This document shows positions 8,644-16,989 of a DNA stretch of 32,563 bases, one piece after another. Under the pieces are notes generated by a model that saw nothing but the letters and a program-made list of their open reading frames with translations, did no database searches and was not told the DNA's origin. A program made the position numbers and the translations under genes. Within the stretch, counting starts at the first letter, position 1; each line of letters starts with the position of its first letter. The DNA is from a bacterium (GTDB taxonomy: Bacteria; CSSED10-310; JAJRTK01), in assembly GCA_024278345.1 (NCBI GenBank), contig JAJRTK010000310.1, positions 1-32,563 on the forward strand. Reading direction: 5' to 3'.

Positions 8644-8670
8644 ATCCACGCAAAGCGGGACAATGGGTCG
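8644..8670 (+). repeat. Hairpin-stack repeat, fragment E
   Basis: These 27 nt are an exact inverted match to 1597-1623, the 5' block of copy B; a diverged version opens copy C near 30714. It lies 28 bp downstream of the permease stop codon at 8698. The hairpin modules that follow this block in copies B and C are absent. Confidence 0.7.
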
Positions 8671-8697
8671 GCGGGAAGAAACTCGGAAAATGGAGAT

Positions 8698-9954
8698 TCA
8701 CTCGTGGCGTAGGGCTTCGATGGGATCGAGTTTGGCGGCTTTGAGGGCTGGCATGAGGCCGAAGAGGATGCCGATTCCCGCGGAGAAGCTGACGGCGATG
8801 GCACTGGTGAGGAAGGACCAGGTGGAGGGGAAACCGCTGAGCAGGCTGGCGAGCCAGCCGAAGAAGATCCCGGCGACGACTCCGATGAATCCGCCCGCCC
8901 CGGTTAAGAGGGCGGCTTCTACCAGGAATTGCCACAGGATGTCGAACCTTTGGGCACCCAGGGCTTTTCGGAGTCCGATTTCCCGGGTTCTTTCGGTGAC
9001 GGCAACGAGTTGGATGGCCATAAGGCCGATCCCGCCGACGACTAGGGCGATGGAAGAGATTACCAGGAGGACCAGGGCCATGGGCCCCGTGATTTTTTGG
9101 GTGAATCGGAGGACCTCATCTTCGGTGACCAGGTCGAAGTTGTCGGGTTCCGCCGGCCGGAGGCGCCTGCGCTGTCGGAGGGTGCGGCGGACAGCGGTTT
9201 CGGCCTTGTCCGCGGCGATTTCCTTGGCGGGGACAAGGACCAGACGGGTCATTCGGTGGCCAGTATCGGCGAAGGCCCTGGAGAAGGCCGTATGGGGTAC
9301 GACGGCAAAATTTTCGGCGAAGTTTCCGAAAAGGCTTCGCCGTTCCTTGAGAGTGCCGACGACTCGCAGCTCAATCCCCTCCACGCGGATGGTCTTGCCG
9401 ATTGGATCAACATGTGGAAAGAGGGTCCTTGCGGGCCCATGGCCAAGGACGACTACGTGCGCGCCGCGAAGAACCTCGGCCCGGGTGAAGAAACGGCCCT
9501 GCTCGAGGCGGGCATTCTGGACAATGGGGAAGTCTTCGGTGGTTCCCAGGATGACGCAGGGACGGGTTCGCTCGCCTCGGTACCGGAGCAACCAGGCAGC
9601 GCCCTGGTTTTGGACGACGTAGTCGGCGATATCGATTTCGGGAAGGCTGCGGACGGCCTCGCGGTCCACGGCGTTGAAACGCGGTCTCTTGCGCAGCTCG
9701 GCGAGCTTGCTCCGCTCGACGACATTGTATTGGAGAACGCGGAGGATAACTCGGTCGTTGGCCTTGATCTCTGATTCGAGCTGCTGCGTGAAGCCCTGGA
9801 GAATGGTGACCATGGCCATAAGGGTGGCGACACCGATGGAGACGCCCAAGATTACGAGTCCGGAGCGAACCGGGTTGGTGCGCACGGTATCGATGGCCAT
9901 CCAGAAGTTCTCTGTAATGCGGGCCACAGGAATCGATTGTGCCTTCCGGATCAT
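8698..9954 (-). CDS. MacB/FtsX-type ABC transporter permease
   Basis: This 418-residue protein has the standard MacB permease layout. An N-terminal segment with the first transmembrane helix (NPVRSGLVILGVSIGVATLMAM) comes first. A large periplasmic MacB_PCD domain (about 50-270) follows, with WLLRYRGE, ILGTTEDFP and DPIGKTIRVEGIELRVVG. A C-terminal FtsX domain with three helices contains RTREIGLRKALGAQRFDILW, and the protein ends in PIEALRHE. The ATG at 9954 has AGAGGA six bases upstream and lies 15 bp after the stop of the longer permease, so the two are translated from one message. It is a clear paralogue of its neighbour, sharing the FtsX motif and the identical ending. This suggests a heterodimeric permease working with the ATPase at 12804-13490, probably for efflux or for moving lipoproteins or peptides. 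The substrate is unknown. Confidence 0.9.
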   Translation of the reverse strand: MIRKAQSIPVARITENFWMAIDTVRTNPVRSGLVILGVSIGVATLMAMVTILQGFTQQLESEIKANDRVILRVLQYNVVERSKLAELRKRPRFNAVDREAVRSLPEIDIADYVVQNQGAAWLLRYRGERTRPCVILGTTEDFPIVQNARLEQGRFFTRAEVLRGAHVVVLGHGPARTLFPHVDPIGKTIRVEGIELRVVGTLKERRSLFGNFAENFAVVPHTAFSRAFADTGHRMTRLVLVPAKEIAADKAETAVRRTLRQRRRLRPAEPDNFDLVTEDEVLRFTQKITGPMALVLLVISSIALVVGGIGLMAIQLVAVTERTREIGLRKALGAQRFDILWQFLVEAALLTGAGGFIGVVAGIFFGWLASLLSGFPSTWSFLTSAIAVSFSAGIGILFGLMPALKAAKLDPIEALRHE

Positions 9955-9969
9955 CTTGTTCCTCTCGCC

Positions 9970-12693
9970 TCACTCATGGCGGAGCGCTTCGATGGGATCG
10001 AGGTTGGCGGCCCTGTTGGCTGGGTAAAGGCCGAAGAAGATGCCCACGGTTCCGGTGAGTCCCAAGCTGAGAAAGACCGACCAGGGTTGGACCGATGCAG
10101 GCACGGGGCTGAAACGCCCCACCAGGGCGGCAAGCCCGAAGCCGAAGGCGAGGCCGATGAGCCCTCCGACGATGGAGATGGTCACCGCTTCCACCAGGAA
10201 CTGCCACAGGATGTGGAAGCGGCGGGCGCCCAGGGCTTTGCGCACCCCGATTTCCCGGGTTCTTTCCGCCACCGCCATGAGCATGATGTTCATGATGACG
10301 ATGCCGGCCACCACGGAGGCGATGGCCACAATCAGGATGAGAACGATGAAGATGCCGCGAGACACGGACTCCCAGAGATCGAGCATCGCCTCGGAGGTGA
10401 CGATGGCGAAATCGTTTTCATGGCCGGGTCGGAGGCGATGGCGGACTCGCATGAGGCCGACGGCCTCTTGTTCAGTCTTCTGGAGCCCATCGAGCTCCCG
10501 TGCCACCACGGGGATCGTCAGGGATCGGCGGGCGCCGAAGAGCTTCTGGAAGGTGGTGATGGGAATTTGGGCAAAGAGATCGCGGTTTTCTCCCAGGACC
10601 ATTCCTTGCTCGGCGGCGAGGCCCTGGACGACGAACCTCCGGCCGGCAATCCGGATTGTCTTGCCGATGGGATCGGTGGAGGGAAAAAGCTCATCGCGCA
10701 CAGCCTGGCCGATGATGGCCACCGATCTCCGGTGGGTGGTTTCGAAGAGCGCCAGATGGCGGCCAGCGACAATCTCCAAGGGTTGGATTTCGTTGTATAC
10801 GGCGCTTCGTCCCTCGACCTTGACGCCTGAAAGGGAGCGGGAACCGGCGCGGACCTCGCTTTCAGCGGTGTCCTTCGCACCGACGGCACGTGCCCGGGTG
10901 AGTTCCCTTCGCAGATAGCGAACATCCTCCATGGTCAAGATGGGATTTTTTAGTGCTTTCACATATTTGTCCGGGTCAGTAAGAAACTCCAGTTTGTTGA
11001 GGCGCTGGAGCTCAAACACGCCGGTTCCCTTGTCGGCGATCTGCTCCTTGACGTATCTGTTGACCCCGTCAATCACGGCGACGACGGCGATGAGGCTCAT
11101 GACGGCAACGACGTTTCCAAGGAGCGTCAAGACCGAGCGGAGCTTGTTGTACCACAAGACCCATAGAGCGATGCGAACGCCTTCCACCAGAACCACAAAG
11201 CTCTGCGCTCGCTGCCGAAGCGCCGGGATCAGGCCAGGCGCCTCGGACAAGCGATCGACCGCGGCCGCCCGCGGGGCGGCACGTTTTCCTTCCGGCGCCC
11301 CGGGAAAGAGGGATGGCGGCCTTCCCTTTCGGGAAACCGGTGCCGGAGAGCTTTTTCGCAACGTGGCCGGCACCGCTGTCAATCGGGCCTTGGACTCTCC
11401 TTGGGTTCTTGAAGGTTCCTTGGCCGAGGCTTTGGGAGCGGCGGTGGGTCCCCTGGAGGCTTCGCGCCGTCTACCCTTTGGAGGCCCAGGAACCTGTTTC
11501 CGTTTCCGGAGCCGGGCCTTACGGCGCCTTGCCTTGGCGAGGCGACGCGCTTCCTCCTTCGGAAGCAGGCACACATACCCGTTTTTCCGAAGACTCTTCA
11601 ACGTTGCCTCGATGCGTTCCGGCGAGCGCTCCTTACTGAGGGGCAACTCCCCGAGCGCGGTTTCTCCGTCGATCTGGGTGATGAGCACGAGCTCATCCAT
11701 GTTGAGGCCGGCAAGAGAAAGGGCTTTGAGATCGACTCCTTCGCCAAGAACGGGAATCAGCTCTTCTTCCGCGATCTTCTTGTCGGCCGCCGCGCCGGGT
11801 TCTCGGGGAGGCGCAGGGGTTTCGCCAGCAGTGCGCTCCCCCGGAACCGGCTTTGGCTTCGCGGAGTGAGCCCGTTTTCGCCTCCTTCGCTTGTGGAGCG
11901 GGCGATCCGTTTCTCCCACGATTTCTGCCAGCCCCTGGCGCAGAAAGCGGGCCATGGCGTGCATGAGTGCGATGTGGTTTTTTCGGCCCGCAAGGATCTC
12001 CGAGACAGGCCGAGTGCCATCCAGGAGCGCCAAGAGCCGCCGCTGTCCCCTGTTGAGCCGCGAATAGTCTTCCGTCTTGTGAGCGCCGGGTCTACGGCGA
12101 AGCAAGAGCGTCGGGCCGCGGAACTTCTCGTAGAGAGCGGGCCAGACCTTCCTGTGGCGCAGCAGCCGGGCAAACATTTCCTCGTCCACCCAGAGAGCCT
12201 CGGCCTCCATCTCCTCGGAAGGGATGGGCTCGAAGACGATCCGCCCTTCATCAGCCCTGATGATGGAATCAAGAAGGGTCTCTGTCCGGTGGTACAAGAT
12301 CTCTCGGAGAGCCGTGAGGTCCATGAGGCCCACGTCCACCAGGTGCTGGTGGAAAAAGCGTTTTCGGCGCCTGGCTTCTTTTAGCGCGTGGGTGGCCTGC
12401 TTCTTAGTCAGGATCTTCCTGCGAACCAGAAATTCCCCCAACCTTTGCCCGGGGTGGCTCGAGGTGGCGAACAAGAGTTTCCCCTGCAAGAAGAGGAACC
12501 TGATGATGCGGGGTACGGGCTTTTCCCCAGTCCGATTGGCGAGCTTCTCCTTGACACGGTGGGCGGTTCTTCCCGGCGCGTTCTTCTCTTCGAACCTGAG
12601 CTCCCCGGTGGCGCGTGTGGTGCATAGCTCGGCTATCATGGTCAAGACGCCTCGGGTCTTATGCTCACGGGCCGGAACCACAGTCCACCTCAC
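9970..12693 (-). CDS. DUF4388-like domain fused to MacB/FtsX-type ABC permease
   Basis: This 907-residue protein joins two modules. Residues 19-265 resemble DUF4388/PATAN proteins, with ATGELRFEEK, a GKLLFATSSHPGQRLGEFLV segment, paired helices and TLLDSIIRADEGRIVFEPI. Two winged-helix-like segments follow (about 214-260 and 328-377). A very basic, Pro/Ala-rich linker spans about 378-480. Residues 500-907 are a complete MacB permease: first helix near 520-540, periplasmic domain with DPIGKTIRIAGRRFVVQG, and C-terminal FtsX domain with RTREIGVRKALGARRFHILW. The N-terminal module should lie in the cytoplasm and could regulate transport; that is inference. Start choice is uncertain. GTG 12693 lacks a good ribosome site, whereas ATG 12639 follows GAGG by ten bases and begins just before the domain. 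An upstream AAGGAGG-ATG at 12789 is in the same frame but blocked by TAG at 12709-12711. Confidence 0.8.
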   Translation of the reverse strand: MRWTVVPAREHKTRGVLTMIAELCTTRATGELRFEEKNAPGRTAHRVKEKLANRTGEKPVPRIIRFLFLQGKLLFATSSHPGQRLGEFLVRRKILTKKQATHALKEARRRKRFFHQHLVDVGLMDLTALREILYHRTETLLDSIIRADEGRIVFEPIPSEEMEAEALWVDEEMFARLLRHRKVWPALYEKFRGPTLLLRRRPGAHKTEDYSRLNRGQRRLLALLDGTRPVSEILAGRKNHIALMHAMARFLRQGLAEIVGETDRPLHKRRRRKRAHSAKPKPVPGERTAGETPAPPREPGAAADKKIAEEELIPVLGEGVDLKALSLAGLNMDELVLITQIDGETALGELPLSKERSPERIEATLKSLRKNGYVCLLPKEEARRLAKARRRKARLRKRKQVPGPPKGRRREASRGPTAAPKASAKEPSRTQGESKARLTAVPATLRKSSPAPVSRKGRPPSLFPGAPEGKRAAPRAAAVDRLSEAPGLIPALRQRAQSFVVLVEGVRIALWVLWYNKLRSVLTLLGNVVAVMSLIAVVAVIDGVNRYVKEQIADKGTGVFELQRLNKLEFLTDPDKYVKALKNPILTMEDVRYLRRELTRARAVGAKDTAESEVRAGSRSLSGVKVEGRSAVYNEIQPLEIVAGRHLALFETTHRRSVAIIGQAVRDELFPSTDPIGKTIRIAGRRFVVQGLAAEQGMVLGENRDLFAQIPITTFQKLFGARRSLTIPVVARELDGLQKTEQEAVGLMRVRHRLRPGHENDFAIVTSEAMLDLWESVSRGIFIVLILIVAIASVVAGIVIMNIMLMAVAERTREIGVRKALGARRFHILWQFLVEAVTISIVGGLIGLAFGFGLAALVGRFSPVPASVQPWSVFLSLGLTGTVGIFFGLYPANRAANLDPIEALRHE

Positions 12694-12708
12694 GCGCTTT
12701 TTTAACAG

Positions 12709-12789
12709 CTACTGCGTAGCAACCTGCTTGAATCCAGCGAAAACCTTTTGTTTGCCGGCACCTTTGCGGGCAGGAAAAGGGAAGAGCAT
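12709..12789 (-). CDS. Possible 26-residue leader peptide, or 5' end of the permease gene cut by TAG
   Basis: An ATG at 12789 has a strong AAGGAGG that begins in the TAA stop of the ATPase gene. It reads MLFPFPARKGAGKQKVF and on through 26 codons to TAG (12709-12711). The frame is exactly that of the following permease gene, whose own proposed starts (12693 and 12639) have weaker signals. The peptide resembles nothing known. It may be a translational leader, or evidence of a nonsense mutation or readthrough. Confidence 0.35.
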   Translation of the reverse strand: MLFPFPARKGAGKQKVFAGFKQVATQ

Positions 12790-12803
12790 TTCGTCGCGCC
12801 TCC

Positions 12804-13490
12804 TTAGTCATTGAGTTCATCCGAGAAGATCTCGCCGTCGCGAAGAACGATGACTCTCTGTGCCCGTCTGGCGACATCGGGTTCGTGGGTAACGAGGACG
12901 ATGGTATTTCCCTGGGAATGGAGCTGTTCGAATAGATCGAGGATATCCTCCGTCGTGCGGCTGTCGAGGTTCCCTGTAGGCTCATCTGCCAGCAACAGGG
13001 AAGGGGTGCCCACCAGTGACCGGGCAACAGCCACGCGTTGCCGCTGGCCACCGGACATCTCGTTGGGGCGGTGCTGGATGCGCGTTCCCAGTCCGACATG
13101 TCCCAAAACTTCGGCTGCCACGGCGCGGCGCTCCCTTGCCGGCACGCCTCGATAAACTAGCGGCAGCTCCACATTCTGGAGGGCCGTCAACCTTGGCAGC
13201 AGGTTGTAGGTCTGGAAGACAAAACCGATTTCCCGGTTCCGAATGGCCGCCAATTCGTCGTCTGACATTTGGGAGGTCTCGACCCCATTGAGCCAGTAAG
13301 TACCTGTCGTTGGCGTGTCCAGGCAGCCGATAAGGTTCATCAGGGTGGATTTTCCCGAGCCCGACGCTCCCATGATGGCCATGAACTCCCCTCTCTCGAC
13401 GCGGAGATCGAGGTCTTTTACGGCAAAGATCACTTCGGCTCCGGTCTGGTACCGCTTGGTCAAGCCTTGTGTGCGAATGACATCCTGCAC
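12804..13490 (-). CDS. MacB/LolD-type ABC transporter ATP-binding protein
   Basis: Complete ABC ATPase of about 228 residues. It has Walker A GASGSGKS, a Q-loop in [21 protein letters not shown], the signature [14 protein letters not shown], Walker [14 protein letters not shown] and the H-loop VTHEP. The NLLPRLTA and EPTGNLDS wording is typical of the MacB/LolD/FtsE subfamily, which drives FtsX-type permeases rather than classical channels. The start is GTG 13490, eight bases after GAGG and just past the stop of the adaptor gene (13501), although the frame is open further upstream. It sits between the membrane-fusion protein and the two permease genes in one operon. ATP hydrolysis here should power transport through the downstream permeases. 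Confidence 0.92.
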   Translation of the reverse strand: MQDVIRTQGLTKRYQTGAEVIFAVKDLDLRVERGEFMAIMGASGSGKSTLMNLIGCLDTPTTGTYWLNGVETSQMSDDELAAIRNREIGFVFQTYNLLPRLTALQNVELPLVYRGVPARERRAVAAEVLGHVGLGTRIQHRPNEMSGGQRQRVAVARSLVGTPSLLLADEPTGNLDSRTTEDILDLFEQLHSQGNTIVLVTHEPDVARRAQRVIVLRDGEIFSDELND

Positions 13491-13500
13491 GAGTATCGCC

Positions 13501-14724
13501 TCAATCCTTGACCTTCTGGCCCGACCGCAGGGTGCGGAGCGCCTCGTAGGGGCCGACAACCACGATTTGGTGTTCTTTCAGGCCATCGACGACTTCGAAA
13601 TGGGTCTCCCCCACGATGCCCAGCTTCACGGGAACGAAGCGGGCCACTTCATCGACGACCCGGAAGATGCCCTCCCGTTCCTGGGAGCGAAACCTTGCCC
13701 CCGGCCGCCAACCACCAGTCCGCGAAGCCGCCGGGACCGCTGAGGGATTCTCTTTTTTCTCATCCGCGTTCTCCAAGGTCCTGACTGTAAGGGCCTGGAG
13801 GGGTATTGCCAAGGCCGATTTCTTGACCGCGGTGGTAATGTCCGCGCTGGCGGAAAGTCCGGGCTTCAGCTCCGAAGCCGGAGTCTCCAGGGTAATCACG
13901 ACTCGAAAATCCCGGGATTTCTGCCCGAGCTTCTGGAGGGCACTGGTTCCCACCTCGGTGACACTCCCCAGCCAAAGTCGGTCTGGATAGGCATCGACGG
14001 TGACCTCGGCCCGCTGCTTTTTTTGAACGTGGACGACATCGATCTCGTCGATCTCGATCTCCACCTCCATGACGCTGAGATCGGAAACGGTCAAGAGCAG
14101 AGTTCCCGGGGTGTTCAAAGTGCCCGTGACCGCCATCTCGCCGGCTTCGATGTTTTTCCTTGTGATGATCCCCTTCATGGGGGAAAGGATCGTGTATCGC
14201 CGCAGGGTGTCCTCCGCCTCCTCCAGATGGGCCTGAGCCTGAGCCAGCCTGGCTCTCGCCACACTCTCCGCCGCGATGGCGTCTTCCTTCACCGAGGCAG
14301 CCAGTTCGTAATCCGAATCAGACACCAGCTTCTTCCGGTGCATTTCTGTCTGCCGCTCAAGGCTCTTCTGAGCACGATTCATGCTGGTCCGTGCTTGCAC
14401 GAGTCCTGCCCGGGCGCTGTCGGCTCCTGCCTTCAAGCCTCGGATCTTCGCCTCCAGTTGGCTTGAGTCAATCTTGGCCAGAACTTGTTTTTTTTCTACG
14501 GAATCGCCCTCCTCGACCAGGACCTGCCGAACGCGGCCCATGACGTCGGAGCTGATATCGACGGAGATCTTCGGCCGCACCTGCCCGGACCCGCTCACGA
14601 TGGAGCGAAGGGGCATTCGCTGCACAATCTCGGTTTGGACAGCCACGACATCATCGCCGCCACGGCGAAGAAACCATGCTAGGGCAGCGATTACGATAGC
14701 AGCTAGGATGATGAGTTTTTTCAT
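13501..14724 (-). CDS. MacA/HlyD-type periplasmic adaptor (membrane fusion protein)
   Basis: About 407 residues from ATG 14724 ([19 protein letters not shown]), a single N-terminal membrane anchor. A barrel-sandwich (lipoyl) half follows ([34 protein letters not shown], about residues 52-87). A long coiled-coil hairpin rich in Ala, Glu and Arg spans about 88-175, and the second lipoyl half contains [20 protein letters not shown]. Beta-barrel and membrane-proximal domains complete the family plan. An Asp/Glu-rich segment ([16 protein letters not shown]) lies in the beta-barrel. The start could also be TTG 14751, but the ATG places the anchor correctly. This is the first gene of the export operon and probably links the inner-membrane permeases to an outer-membrane channel. 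No TolC-like gene is present in the window. Confidence 0.9.
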   Translation of the reverse strand: MKKLIILAAIVIAALAWFLRRGGDDVVAVQTEIVQRMPLRSIVSGSGQVRPKISVDISSDVMGRVRQVLVEEGDSVEKKQVLAKIDSSQLEAKIRGLKAGADSARAGLVQARTSMNRAQKSLERQTEMHRKKLVSDSDYELAASVKEDAIAAESVARARLAQAQAHLEEAEDTLRRYTILSPMKGIITRKNIEAGEMAVTGTLNTPGTLLLTVSDLSVMEVEIEIDEIDVVHVQKKQRAEVTVDAYPDRLWLGSVTEVGTSALQKLGQKSRDFRVVITLETPASELKPGLSASADITTAVKKSALAIPLQALTVRTLENADEKKENPSAVPAASRTGGWRPGARFRSQEREGIFRVVDEVARFVPVKLGIVGETHFEVVDGLKEHQIVVVGPYEALRTLRSGQKVKD

Positions 14725-15120
14725 GTGAGAATGTACCGCCTTACTTGCCAAACTCAGCGATTCATGGGTCCTTTAGCACGGGAAGCCTCAAGAAGCGAAG
14801 AACTGAAGAAGCCAAACCCGCCGATGATCGCACACTCTGGCAAGTTTGCTCAACATCTTTAGCGGAAACCTTCCCACGGCTCTTCTCTTCTCTTGGGCGC
14901 TTCCGGGAAACGCCAATCGGCAGCGCATGATACAACCTTCAATCCGAGTCTGTTGCGGAGTCCATGCTTTTGGTATATTGGTGGGCTTATTCGCGTGTGG
15001 AGCTAACCCTTGCGCGCATCCTGCCTTGTTCACCCCGTATTTCGTCTCGATGTCGGTGATCACTTCGAAGCTTCAGGCACGCGGCCGAAGCGCCGAAGTC
15101 GGGACACGACGAGGAAACTC
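14725..15120. other. Divergent intergenic region between adaptor gene and korA
   Basis: This stretch separates two divergently transcribed units and must hold promoters for the export operon (-) and korAB (+). No credible coding sequence is seen: the frame continuing upstream of korA is open but lacks a start signal as good as GAGGA before ATG 15121. A weak sigma70-like candidate for korA lies at 14951-14979. No riboswitch or operator palindrome was recognised. Confidence 0.5.
14951..14979 (+). promoter_or_regulatory. Weak candidate sigma70 promoter for korAB
   Basis: TATATT at 14974-14979 is a reasonable -10 box in otherwise GC-rich DNA. The -35 candidate TGTTGC at 14951-14956, with 17-bp spacing, is poor. 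The start codon of korA is about 140 bp downstream. Confidence 0.22.
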
Positions 15121-16989
15121 ATGGAAAGCACAGTCGAAGACCAGGGAACGGTGACAAAAAGCGTCGAGACCCTGGAAAGAGTTGTGATCCGTTTTGCCGG
15201 GGACTCCGGGGATGGTATCCAGCTCACTGGCAATCAGTTCACCAAAACCACCGCCGCCGCCGGCAACGATCTGGCGACCTTCCCTGATTTTCCCGCGGAG
15301 ATCCGGGCACCTGCCGGTACTCTCGGCGGCGTGAGCGGATTCCAGATCCAGTTCTCCTCTGGAGACGTCTTCACTCCTGGCGATTCTCCAAACGTATTGG
15401 TGGCGATGAACCCGGCGGCCTTGAAGGTCAACCTGGCGGACCTAACGCCCAACGGCATTCTCATCGTCAACACGGACTCCTTCGGAAAACGGGATCTGCA
15501 AAAGGCGGATTACGGGAAGAACCCGCTGGAAGATGGTTCCCTTTCGGGCTACCGGACATTCCGAGTGTCGTTGACGGATCTGACTCTGGCAGCTCTCTCC
15601 GACAATCCGCTCCCGAAGAAGAGCAAGACCCGGTGCAAAAACTTCTTCGCCCTGGGAATGGTCTACTGGCTTTACAGCAGGCCGTTAAAGCCGACGCAGG
15701 ATTTCATCCGCACCAAATTCGGCGACAAGGCCGATGTCCTGGAGGCAAACCTGACGGCGCTGAAAGCGGGCTATGCCTACTGCGACGCAAACAACACGTT
15801 CCAGGTCCACTACGAAGTGCCATCAGCGACCCTCACGCCAGGGACCTACCGCAACATCGATGGCAATACTGCCGCAGCCTATGGTCTCATCGCAGCCGCC
15901 CAGACACTGGAGCTTCCGCTCTTCTACGGAACCTACCCCATCACGCCAGCGAGCGAGATCCTCCATGAACTATCCAAGCACAAAGAGTTCGGGGTCATTA
16001 CGTTCCAGGCCGAAGATGAGATTGCCGGAGTCTGCTCGGCTATCGGAGCCGCGTATGGTGGATCTTTGGCGGCGACAGGTTCCAGTGGCCCGGGCATAGC
16101 GTTGAAGCTGGAAGCGATTGGCCTCGCGGTGATGACCGAACTTCCGCTTGTCATCATTGACGTCCAACGGGCGGGTCCCAGCACGGGAATGCCTACCAAG
16201 ACAGAGCAGGGCGATCTGCTCCAGGTGCTTTTCGGTCGAAACTCCGACAGCCCGTGTGTCGTCTTGGCGGCGCAATCTCCCAGCGATTGTTTCACGACCG
16301 CCTACGAAGCGGCCCTCATCGCGACGAAACACATGGTCCCGGTATTCGTGCTGTCGGATGGCTACCTGGCCTTCGGCTCGGAGCCGTGGCGTCTTCCAGA
16401 CCTGGAGACGCTTCCCGGCAAGCCGGTGAAATTCCATACCGATCCAGCGACGTTCGCCCCTTACAGCCACGATCCGGAGACTTTGGCGCGTCCATGGGCC
16501 AAAGCGGGGACCCCTGGCTTGGAACACCGGATCGGCGGCCTGGAAAAGCAAGAGGGCAGTGGCAAGATCTCCTACAATCCGGAAAATCACCAAAAGATGG
16601 TGGAGCTCCGTCAGGCCAAGGTTGACCGCGTGGCTTTGGATCTTCCGCCCATCGAGGTTTTCGGTCCGAAAAATGGAAAACTGCTTTGCGTCAGTTGGGG
16701 CAGCACCTTCGGAGCCGTGAGGGCAGGTGTGGGCAGGTGTTTGAAGCGCGGCCTCGACGTGGCTCACATCCATTTGAGGAATTTGAGTCCATTCCCGTCC
16801 GATCTGGGAGAGATCCTCCGCCGCTACGAGACAATCCTTGTACCCGAAATGAACATGGGGCACCTCAGGATGCTGCTCCGGGCGAGTTTTTTGATCGATG
16901 TCAAGGGGTATAGCAAGATCCAGGGCAAGCCATTCCGCGAGTCCGAGATTGCGGAAAAAATCGAAGAAACTCTGGAGGTTCAGTCATGA
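15121..16989 (+). CDS. korA: 2-oxoacid:ferredoxin oxidoreductase, fused gamma-alpha subunit
   Basis: About 622 residues from ATG 15121, which has GAGGA six bases upstream. The N-terminal 190 residues are the gamma domain (VIRFAGDSGDGIQLTGNQFT; TFPDFPAEIRAPAGTLGGVS). The remainder is the alpha (pyrimidine-binding) part, with YPITPASEILHELSKHK, FQAEDEIAGVCSAIGAAYGG and SSGPGIALKLEAIGLAVMTE. The C-terminal third has the usual transketolase-C-like fold ending (ETILVPEMNMGHL). The fused gamma-alpha plus separate beta arrangement is typical of KorAB-type enzymes. These convert 2-oxoglutarate, CoA and oxidised ferredoxin to succinyl-CoA, CO2 and reduced ferredoxin, and some run in reverse. Substrate choice among 2-oxoacids cannot be proved from sequence. 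It overlaps korB by four bases (ATGA), indicating translational coupling. Confidence 0.9.
   Translation: MESTVEDQGTVTKSVETLERVVIRFAGDSGDGIQLTGNQFTKTTAAAGNDLATFPDFPAEIRAPAGTLGGVSGFQIQFSSGDVFTPGDSPNVLVAMNPAALKVNLADLTPNGILIVNTDSFGKRDLQKADYGKNPLEDGSLSGYRTFRVSLTDLTLAALSDNPLPKKSKTRCKNFFALGMVYWLYSRPLKPTQDFIRTKFGDKADVLEANLTALKAGYAYCDANNTFQVHYEVPSATLTPGTYRNIDGNTAAAYGLIAAAQTLELPLFYGTYPITPASEILHELSKHKEFGVITFQAEDEIAGVCSAIGAAYGGSLAATGSSGPGIALKLEAIGLAVMTELPLVIIDVQRAGPSTGMPTKTEQGDLLQVLFGRNSDSPCVVLAAQSPSDCFTTAYEAALIATKHMVPVFVLSDGYLAFGSEPWRLPDLETLPGKPVKFHTDPATFAPYSHDPETLARPWAKAGTPGLEHRIGGLEKQEGSGKISYNPENHQKMVELRQAKVDRVALDLPPIEVFGPKNGKLLCVSWGSTFGAVRAGVGRCLKRGLDVAHIHLRNLSPFPSDLGEILRRYETILVPEMNMGHLRMLLRASFLIDVKGYSKIQGKPFRESEIAEKIEETLEVQS

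Larger units (their letters stand above)
7686..8697. other. 1-kb region without an intact gene
   Basis: No full-length credible gene is present between rlmD and the permease operon. Plus-strand frames are Arg/Pro/Ser-rich shadows. The minus strand at 8006-8562 holds fragments that look like a frameshifted membrane protein (listed separately). Positions 8644-8670 carry a fragment of the hairpin-stack repeat. Positions 7745-7770 contain an imperfect match to the CGGGT..CCGG..CCATG..CCG block of copies A and B. Confidence 0.5.

Noticed and set aside
9937-10830. Plus-strand open frame of 297 codons opposite the permease gene
   Set aside because: Asp/Gly/His-rich antisense shadow of the FtsX and periplasmic domains.
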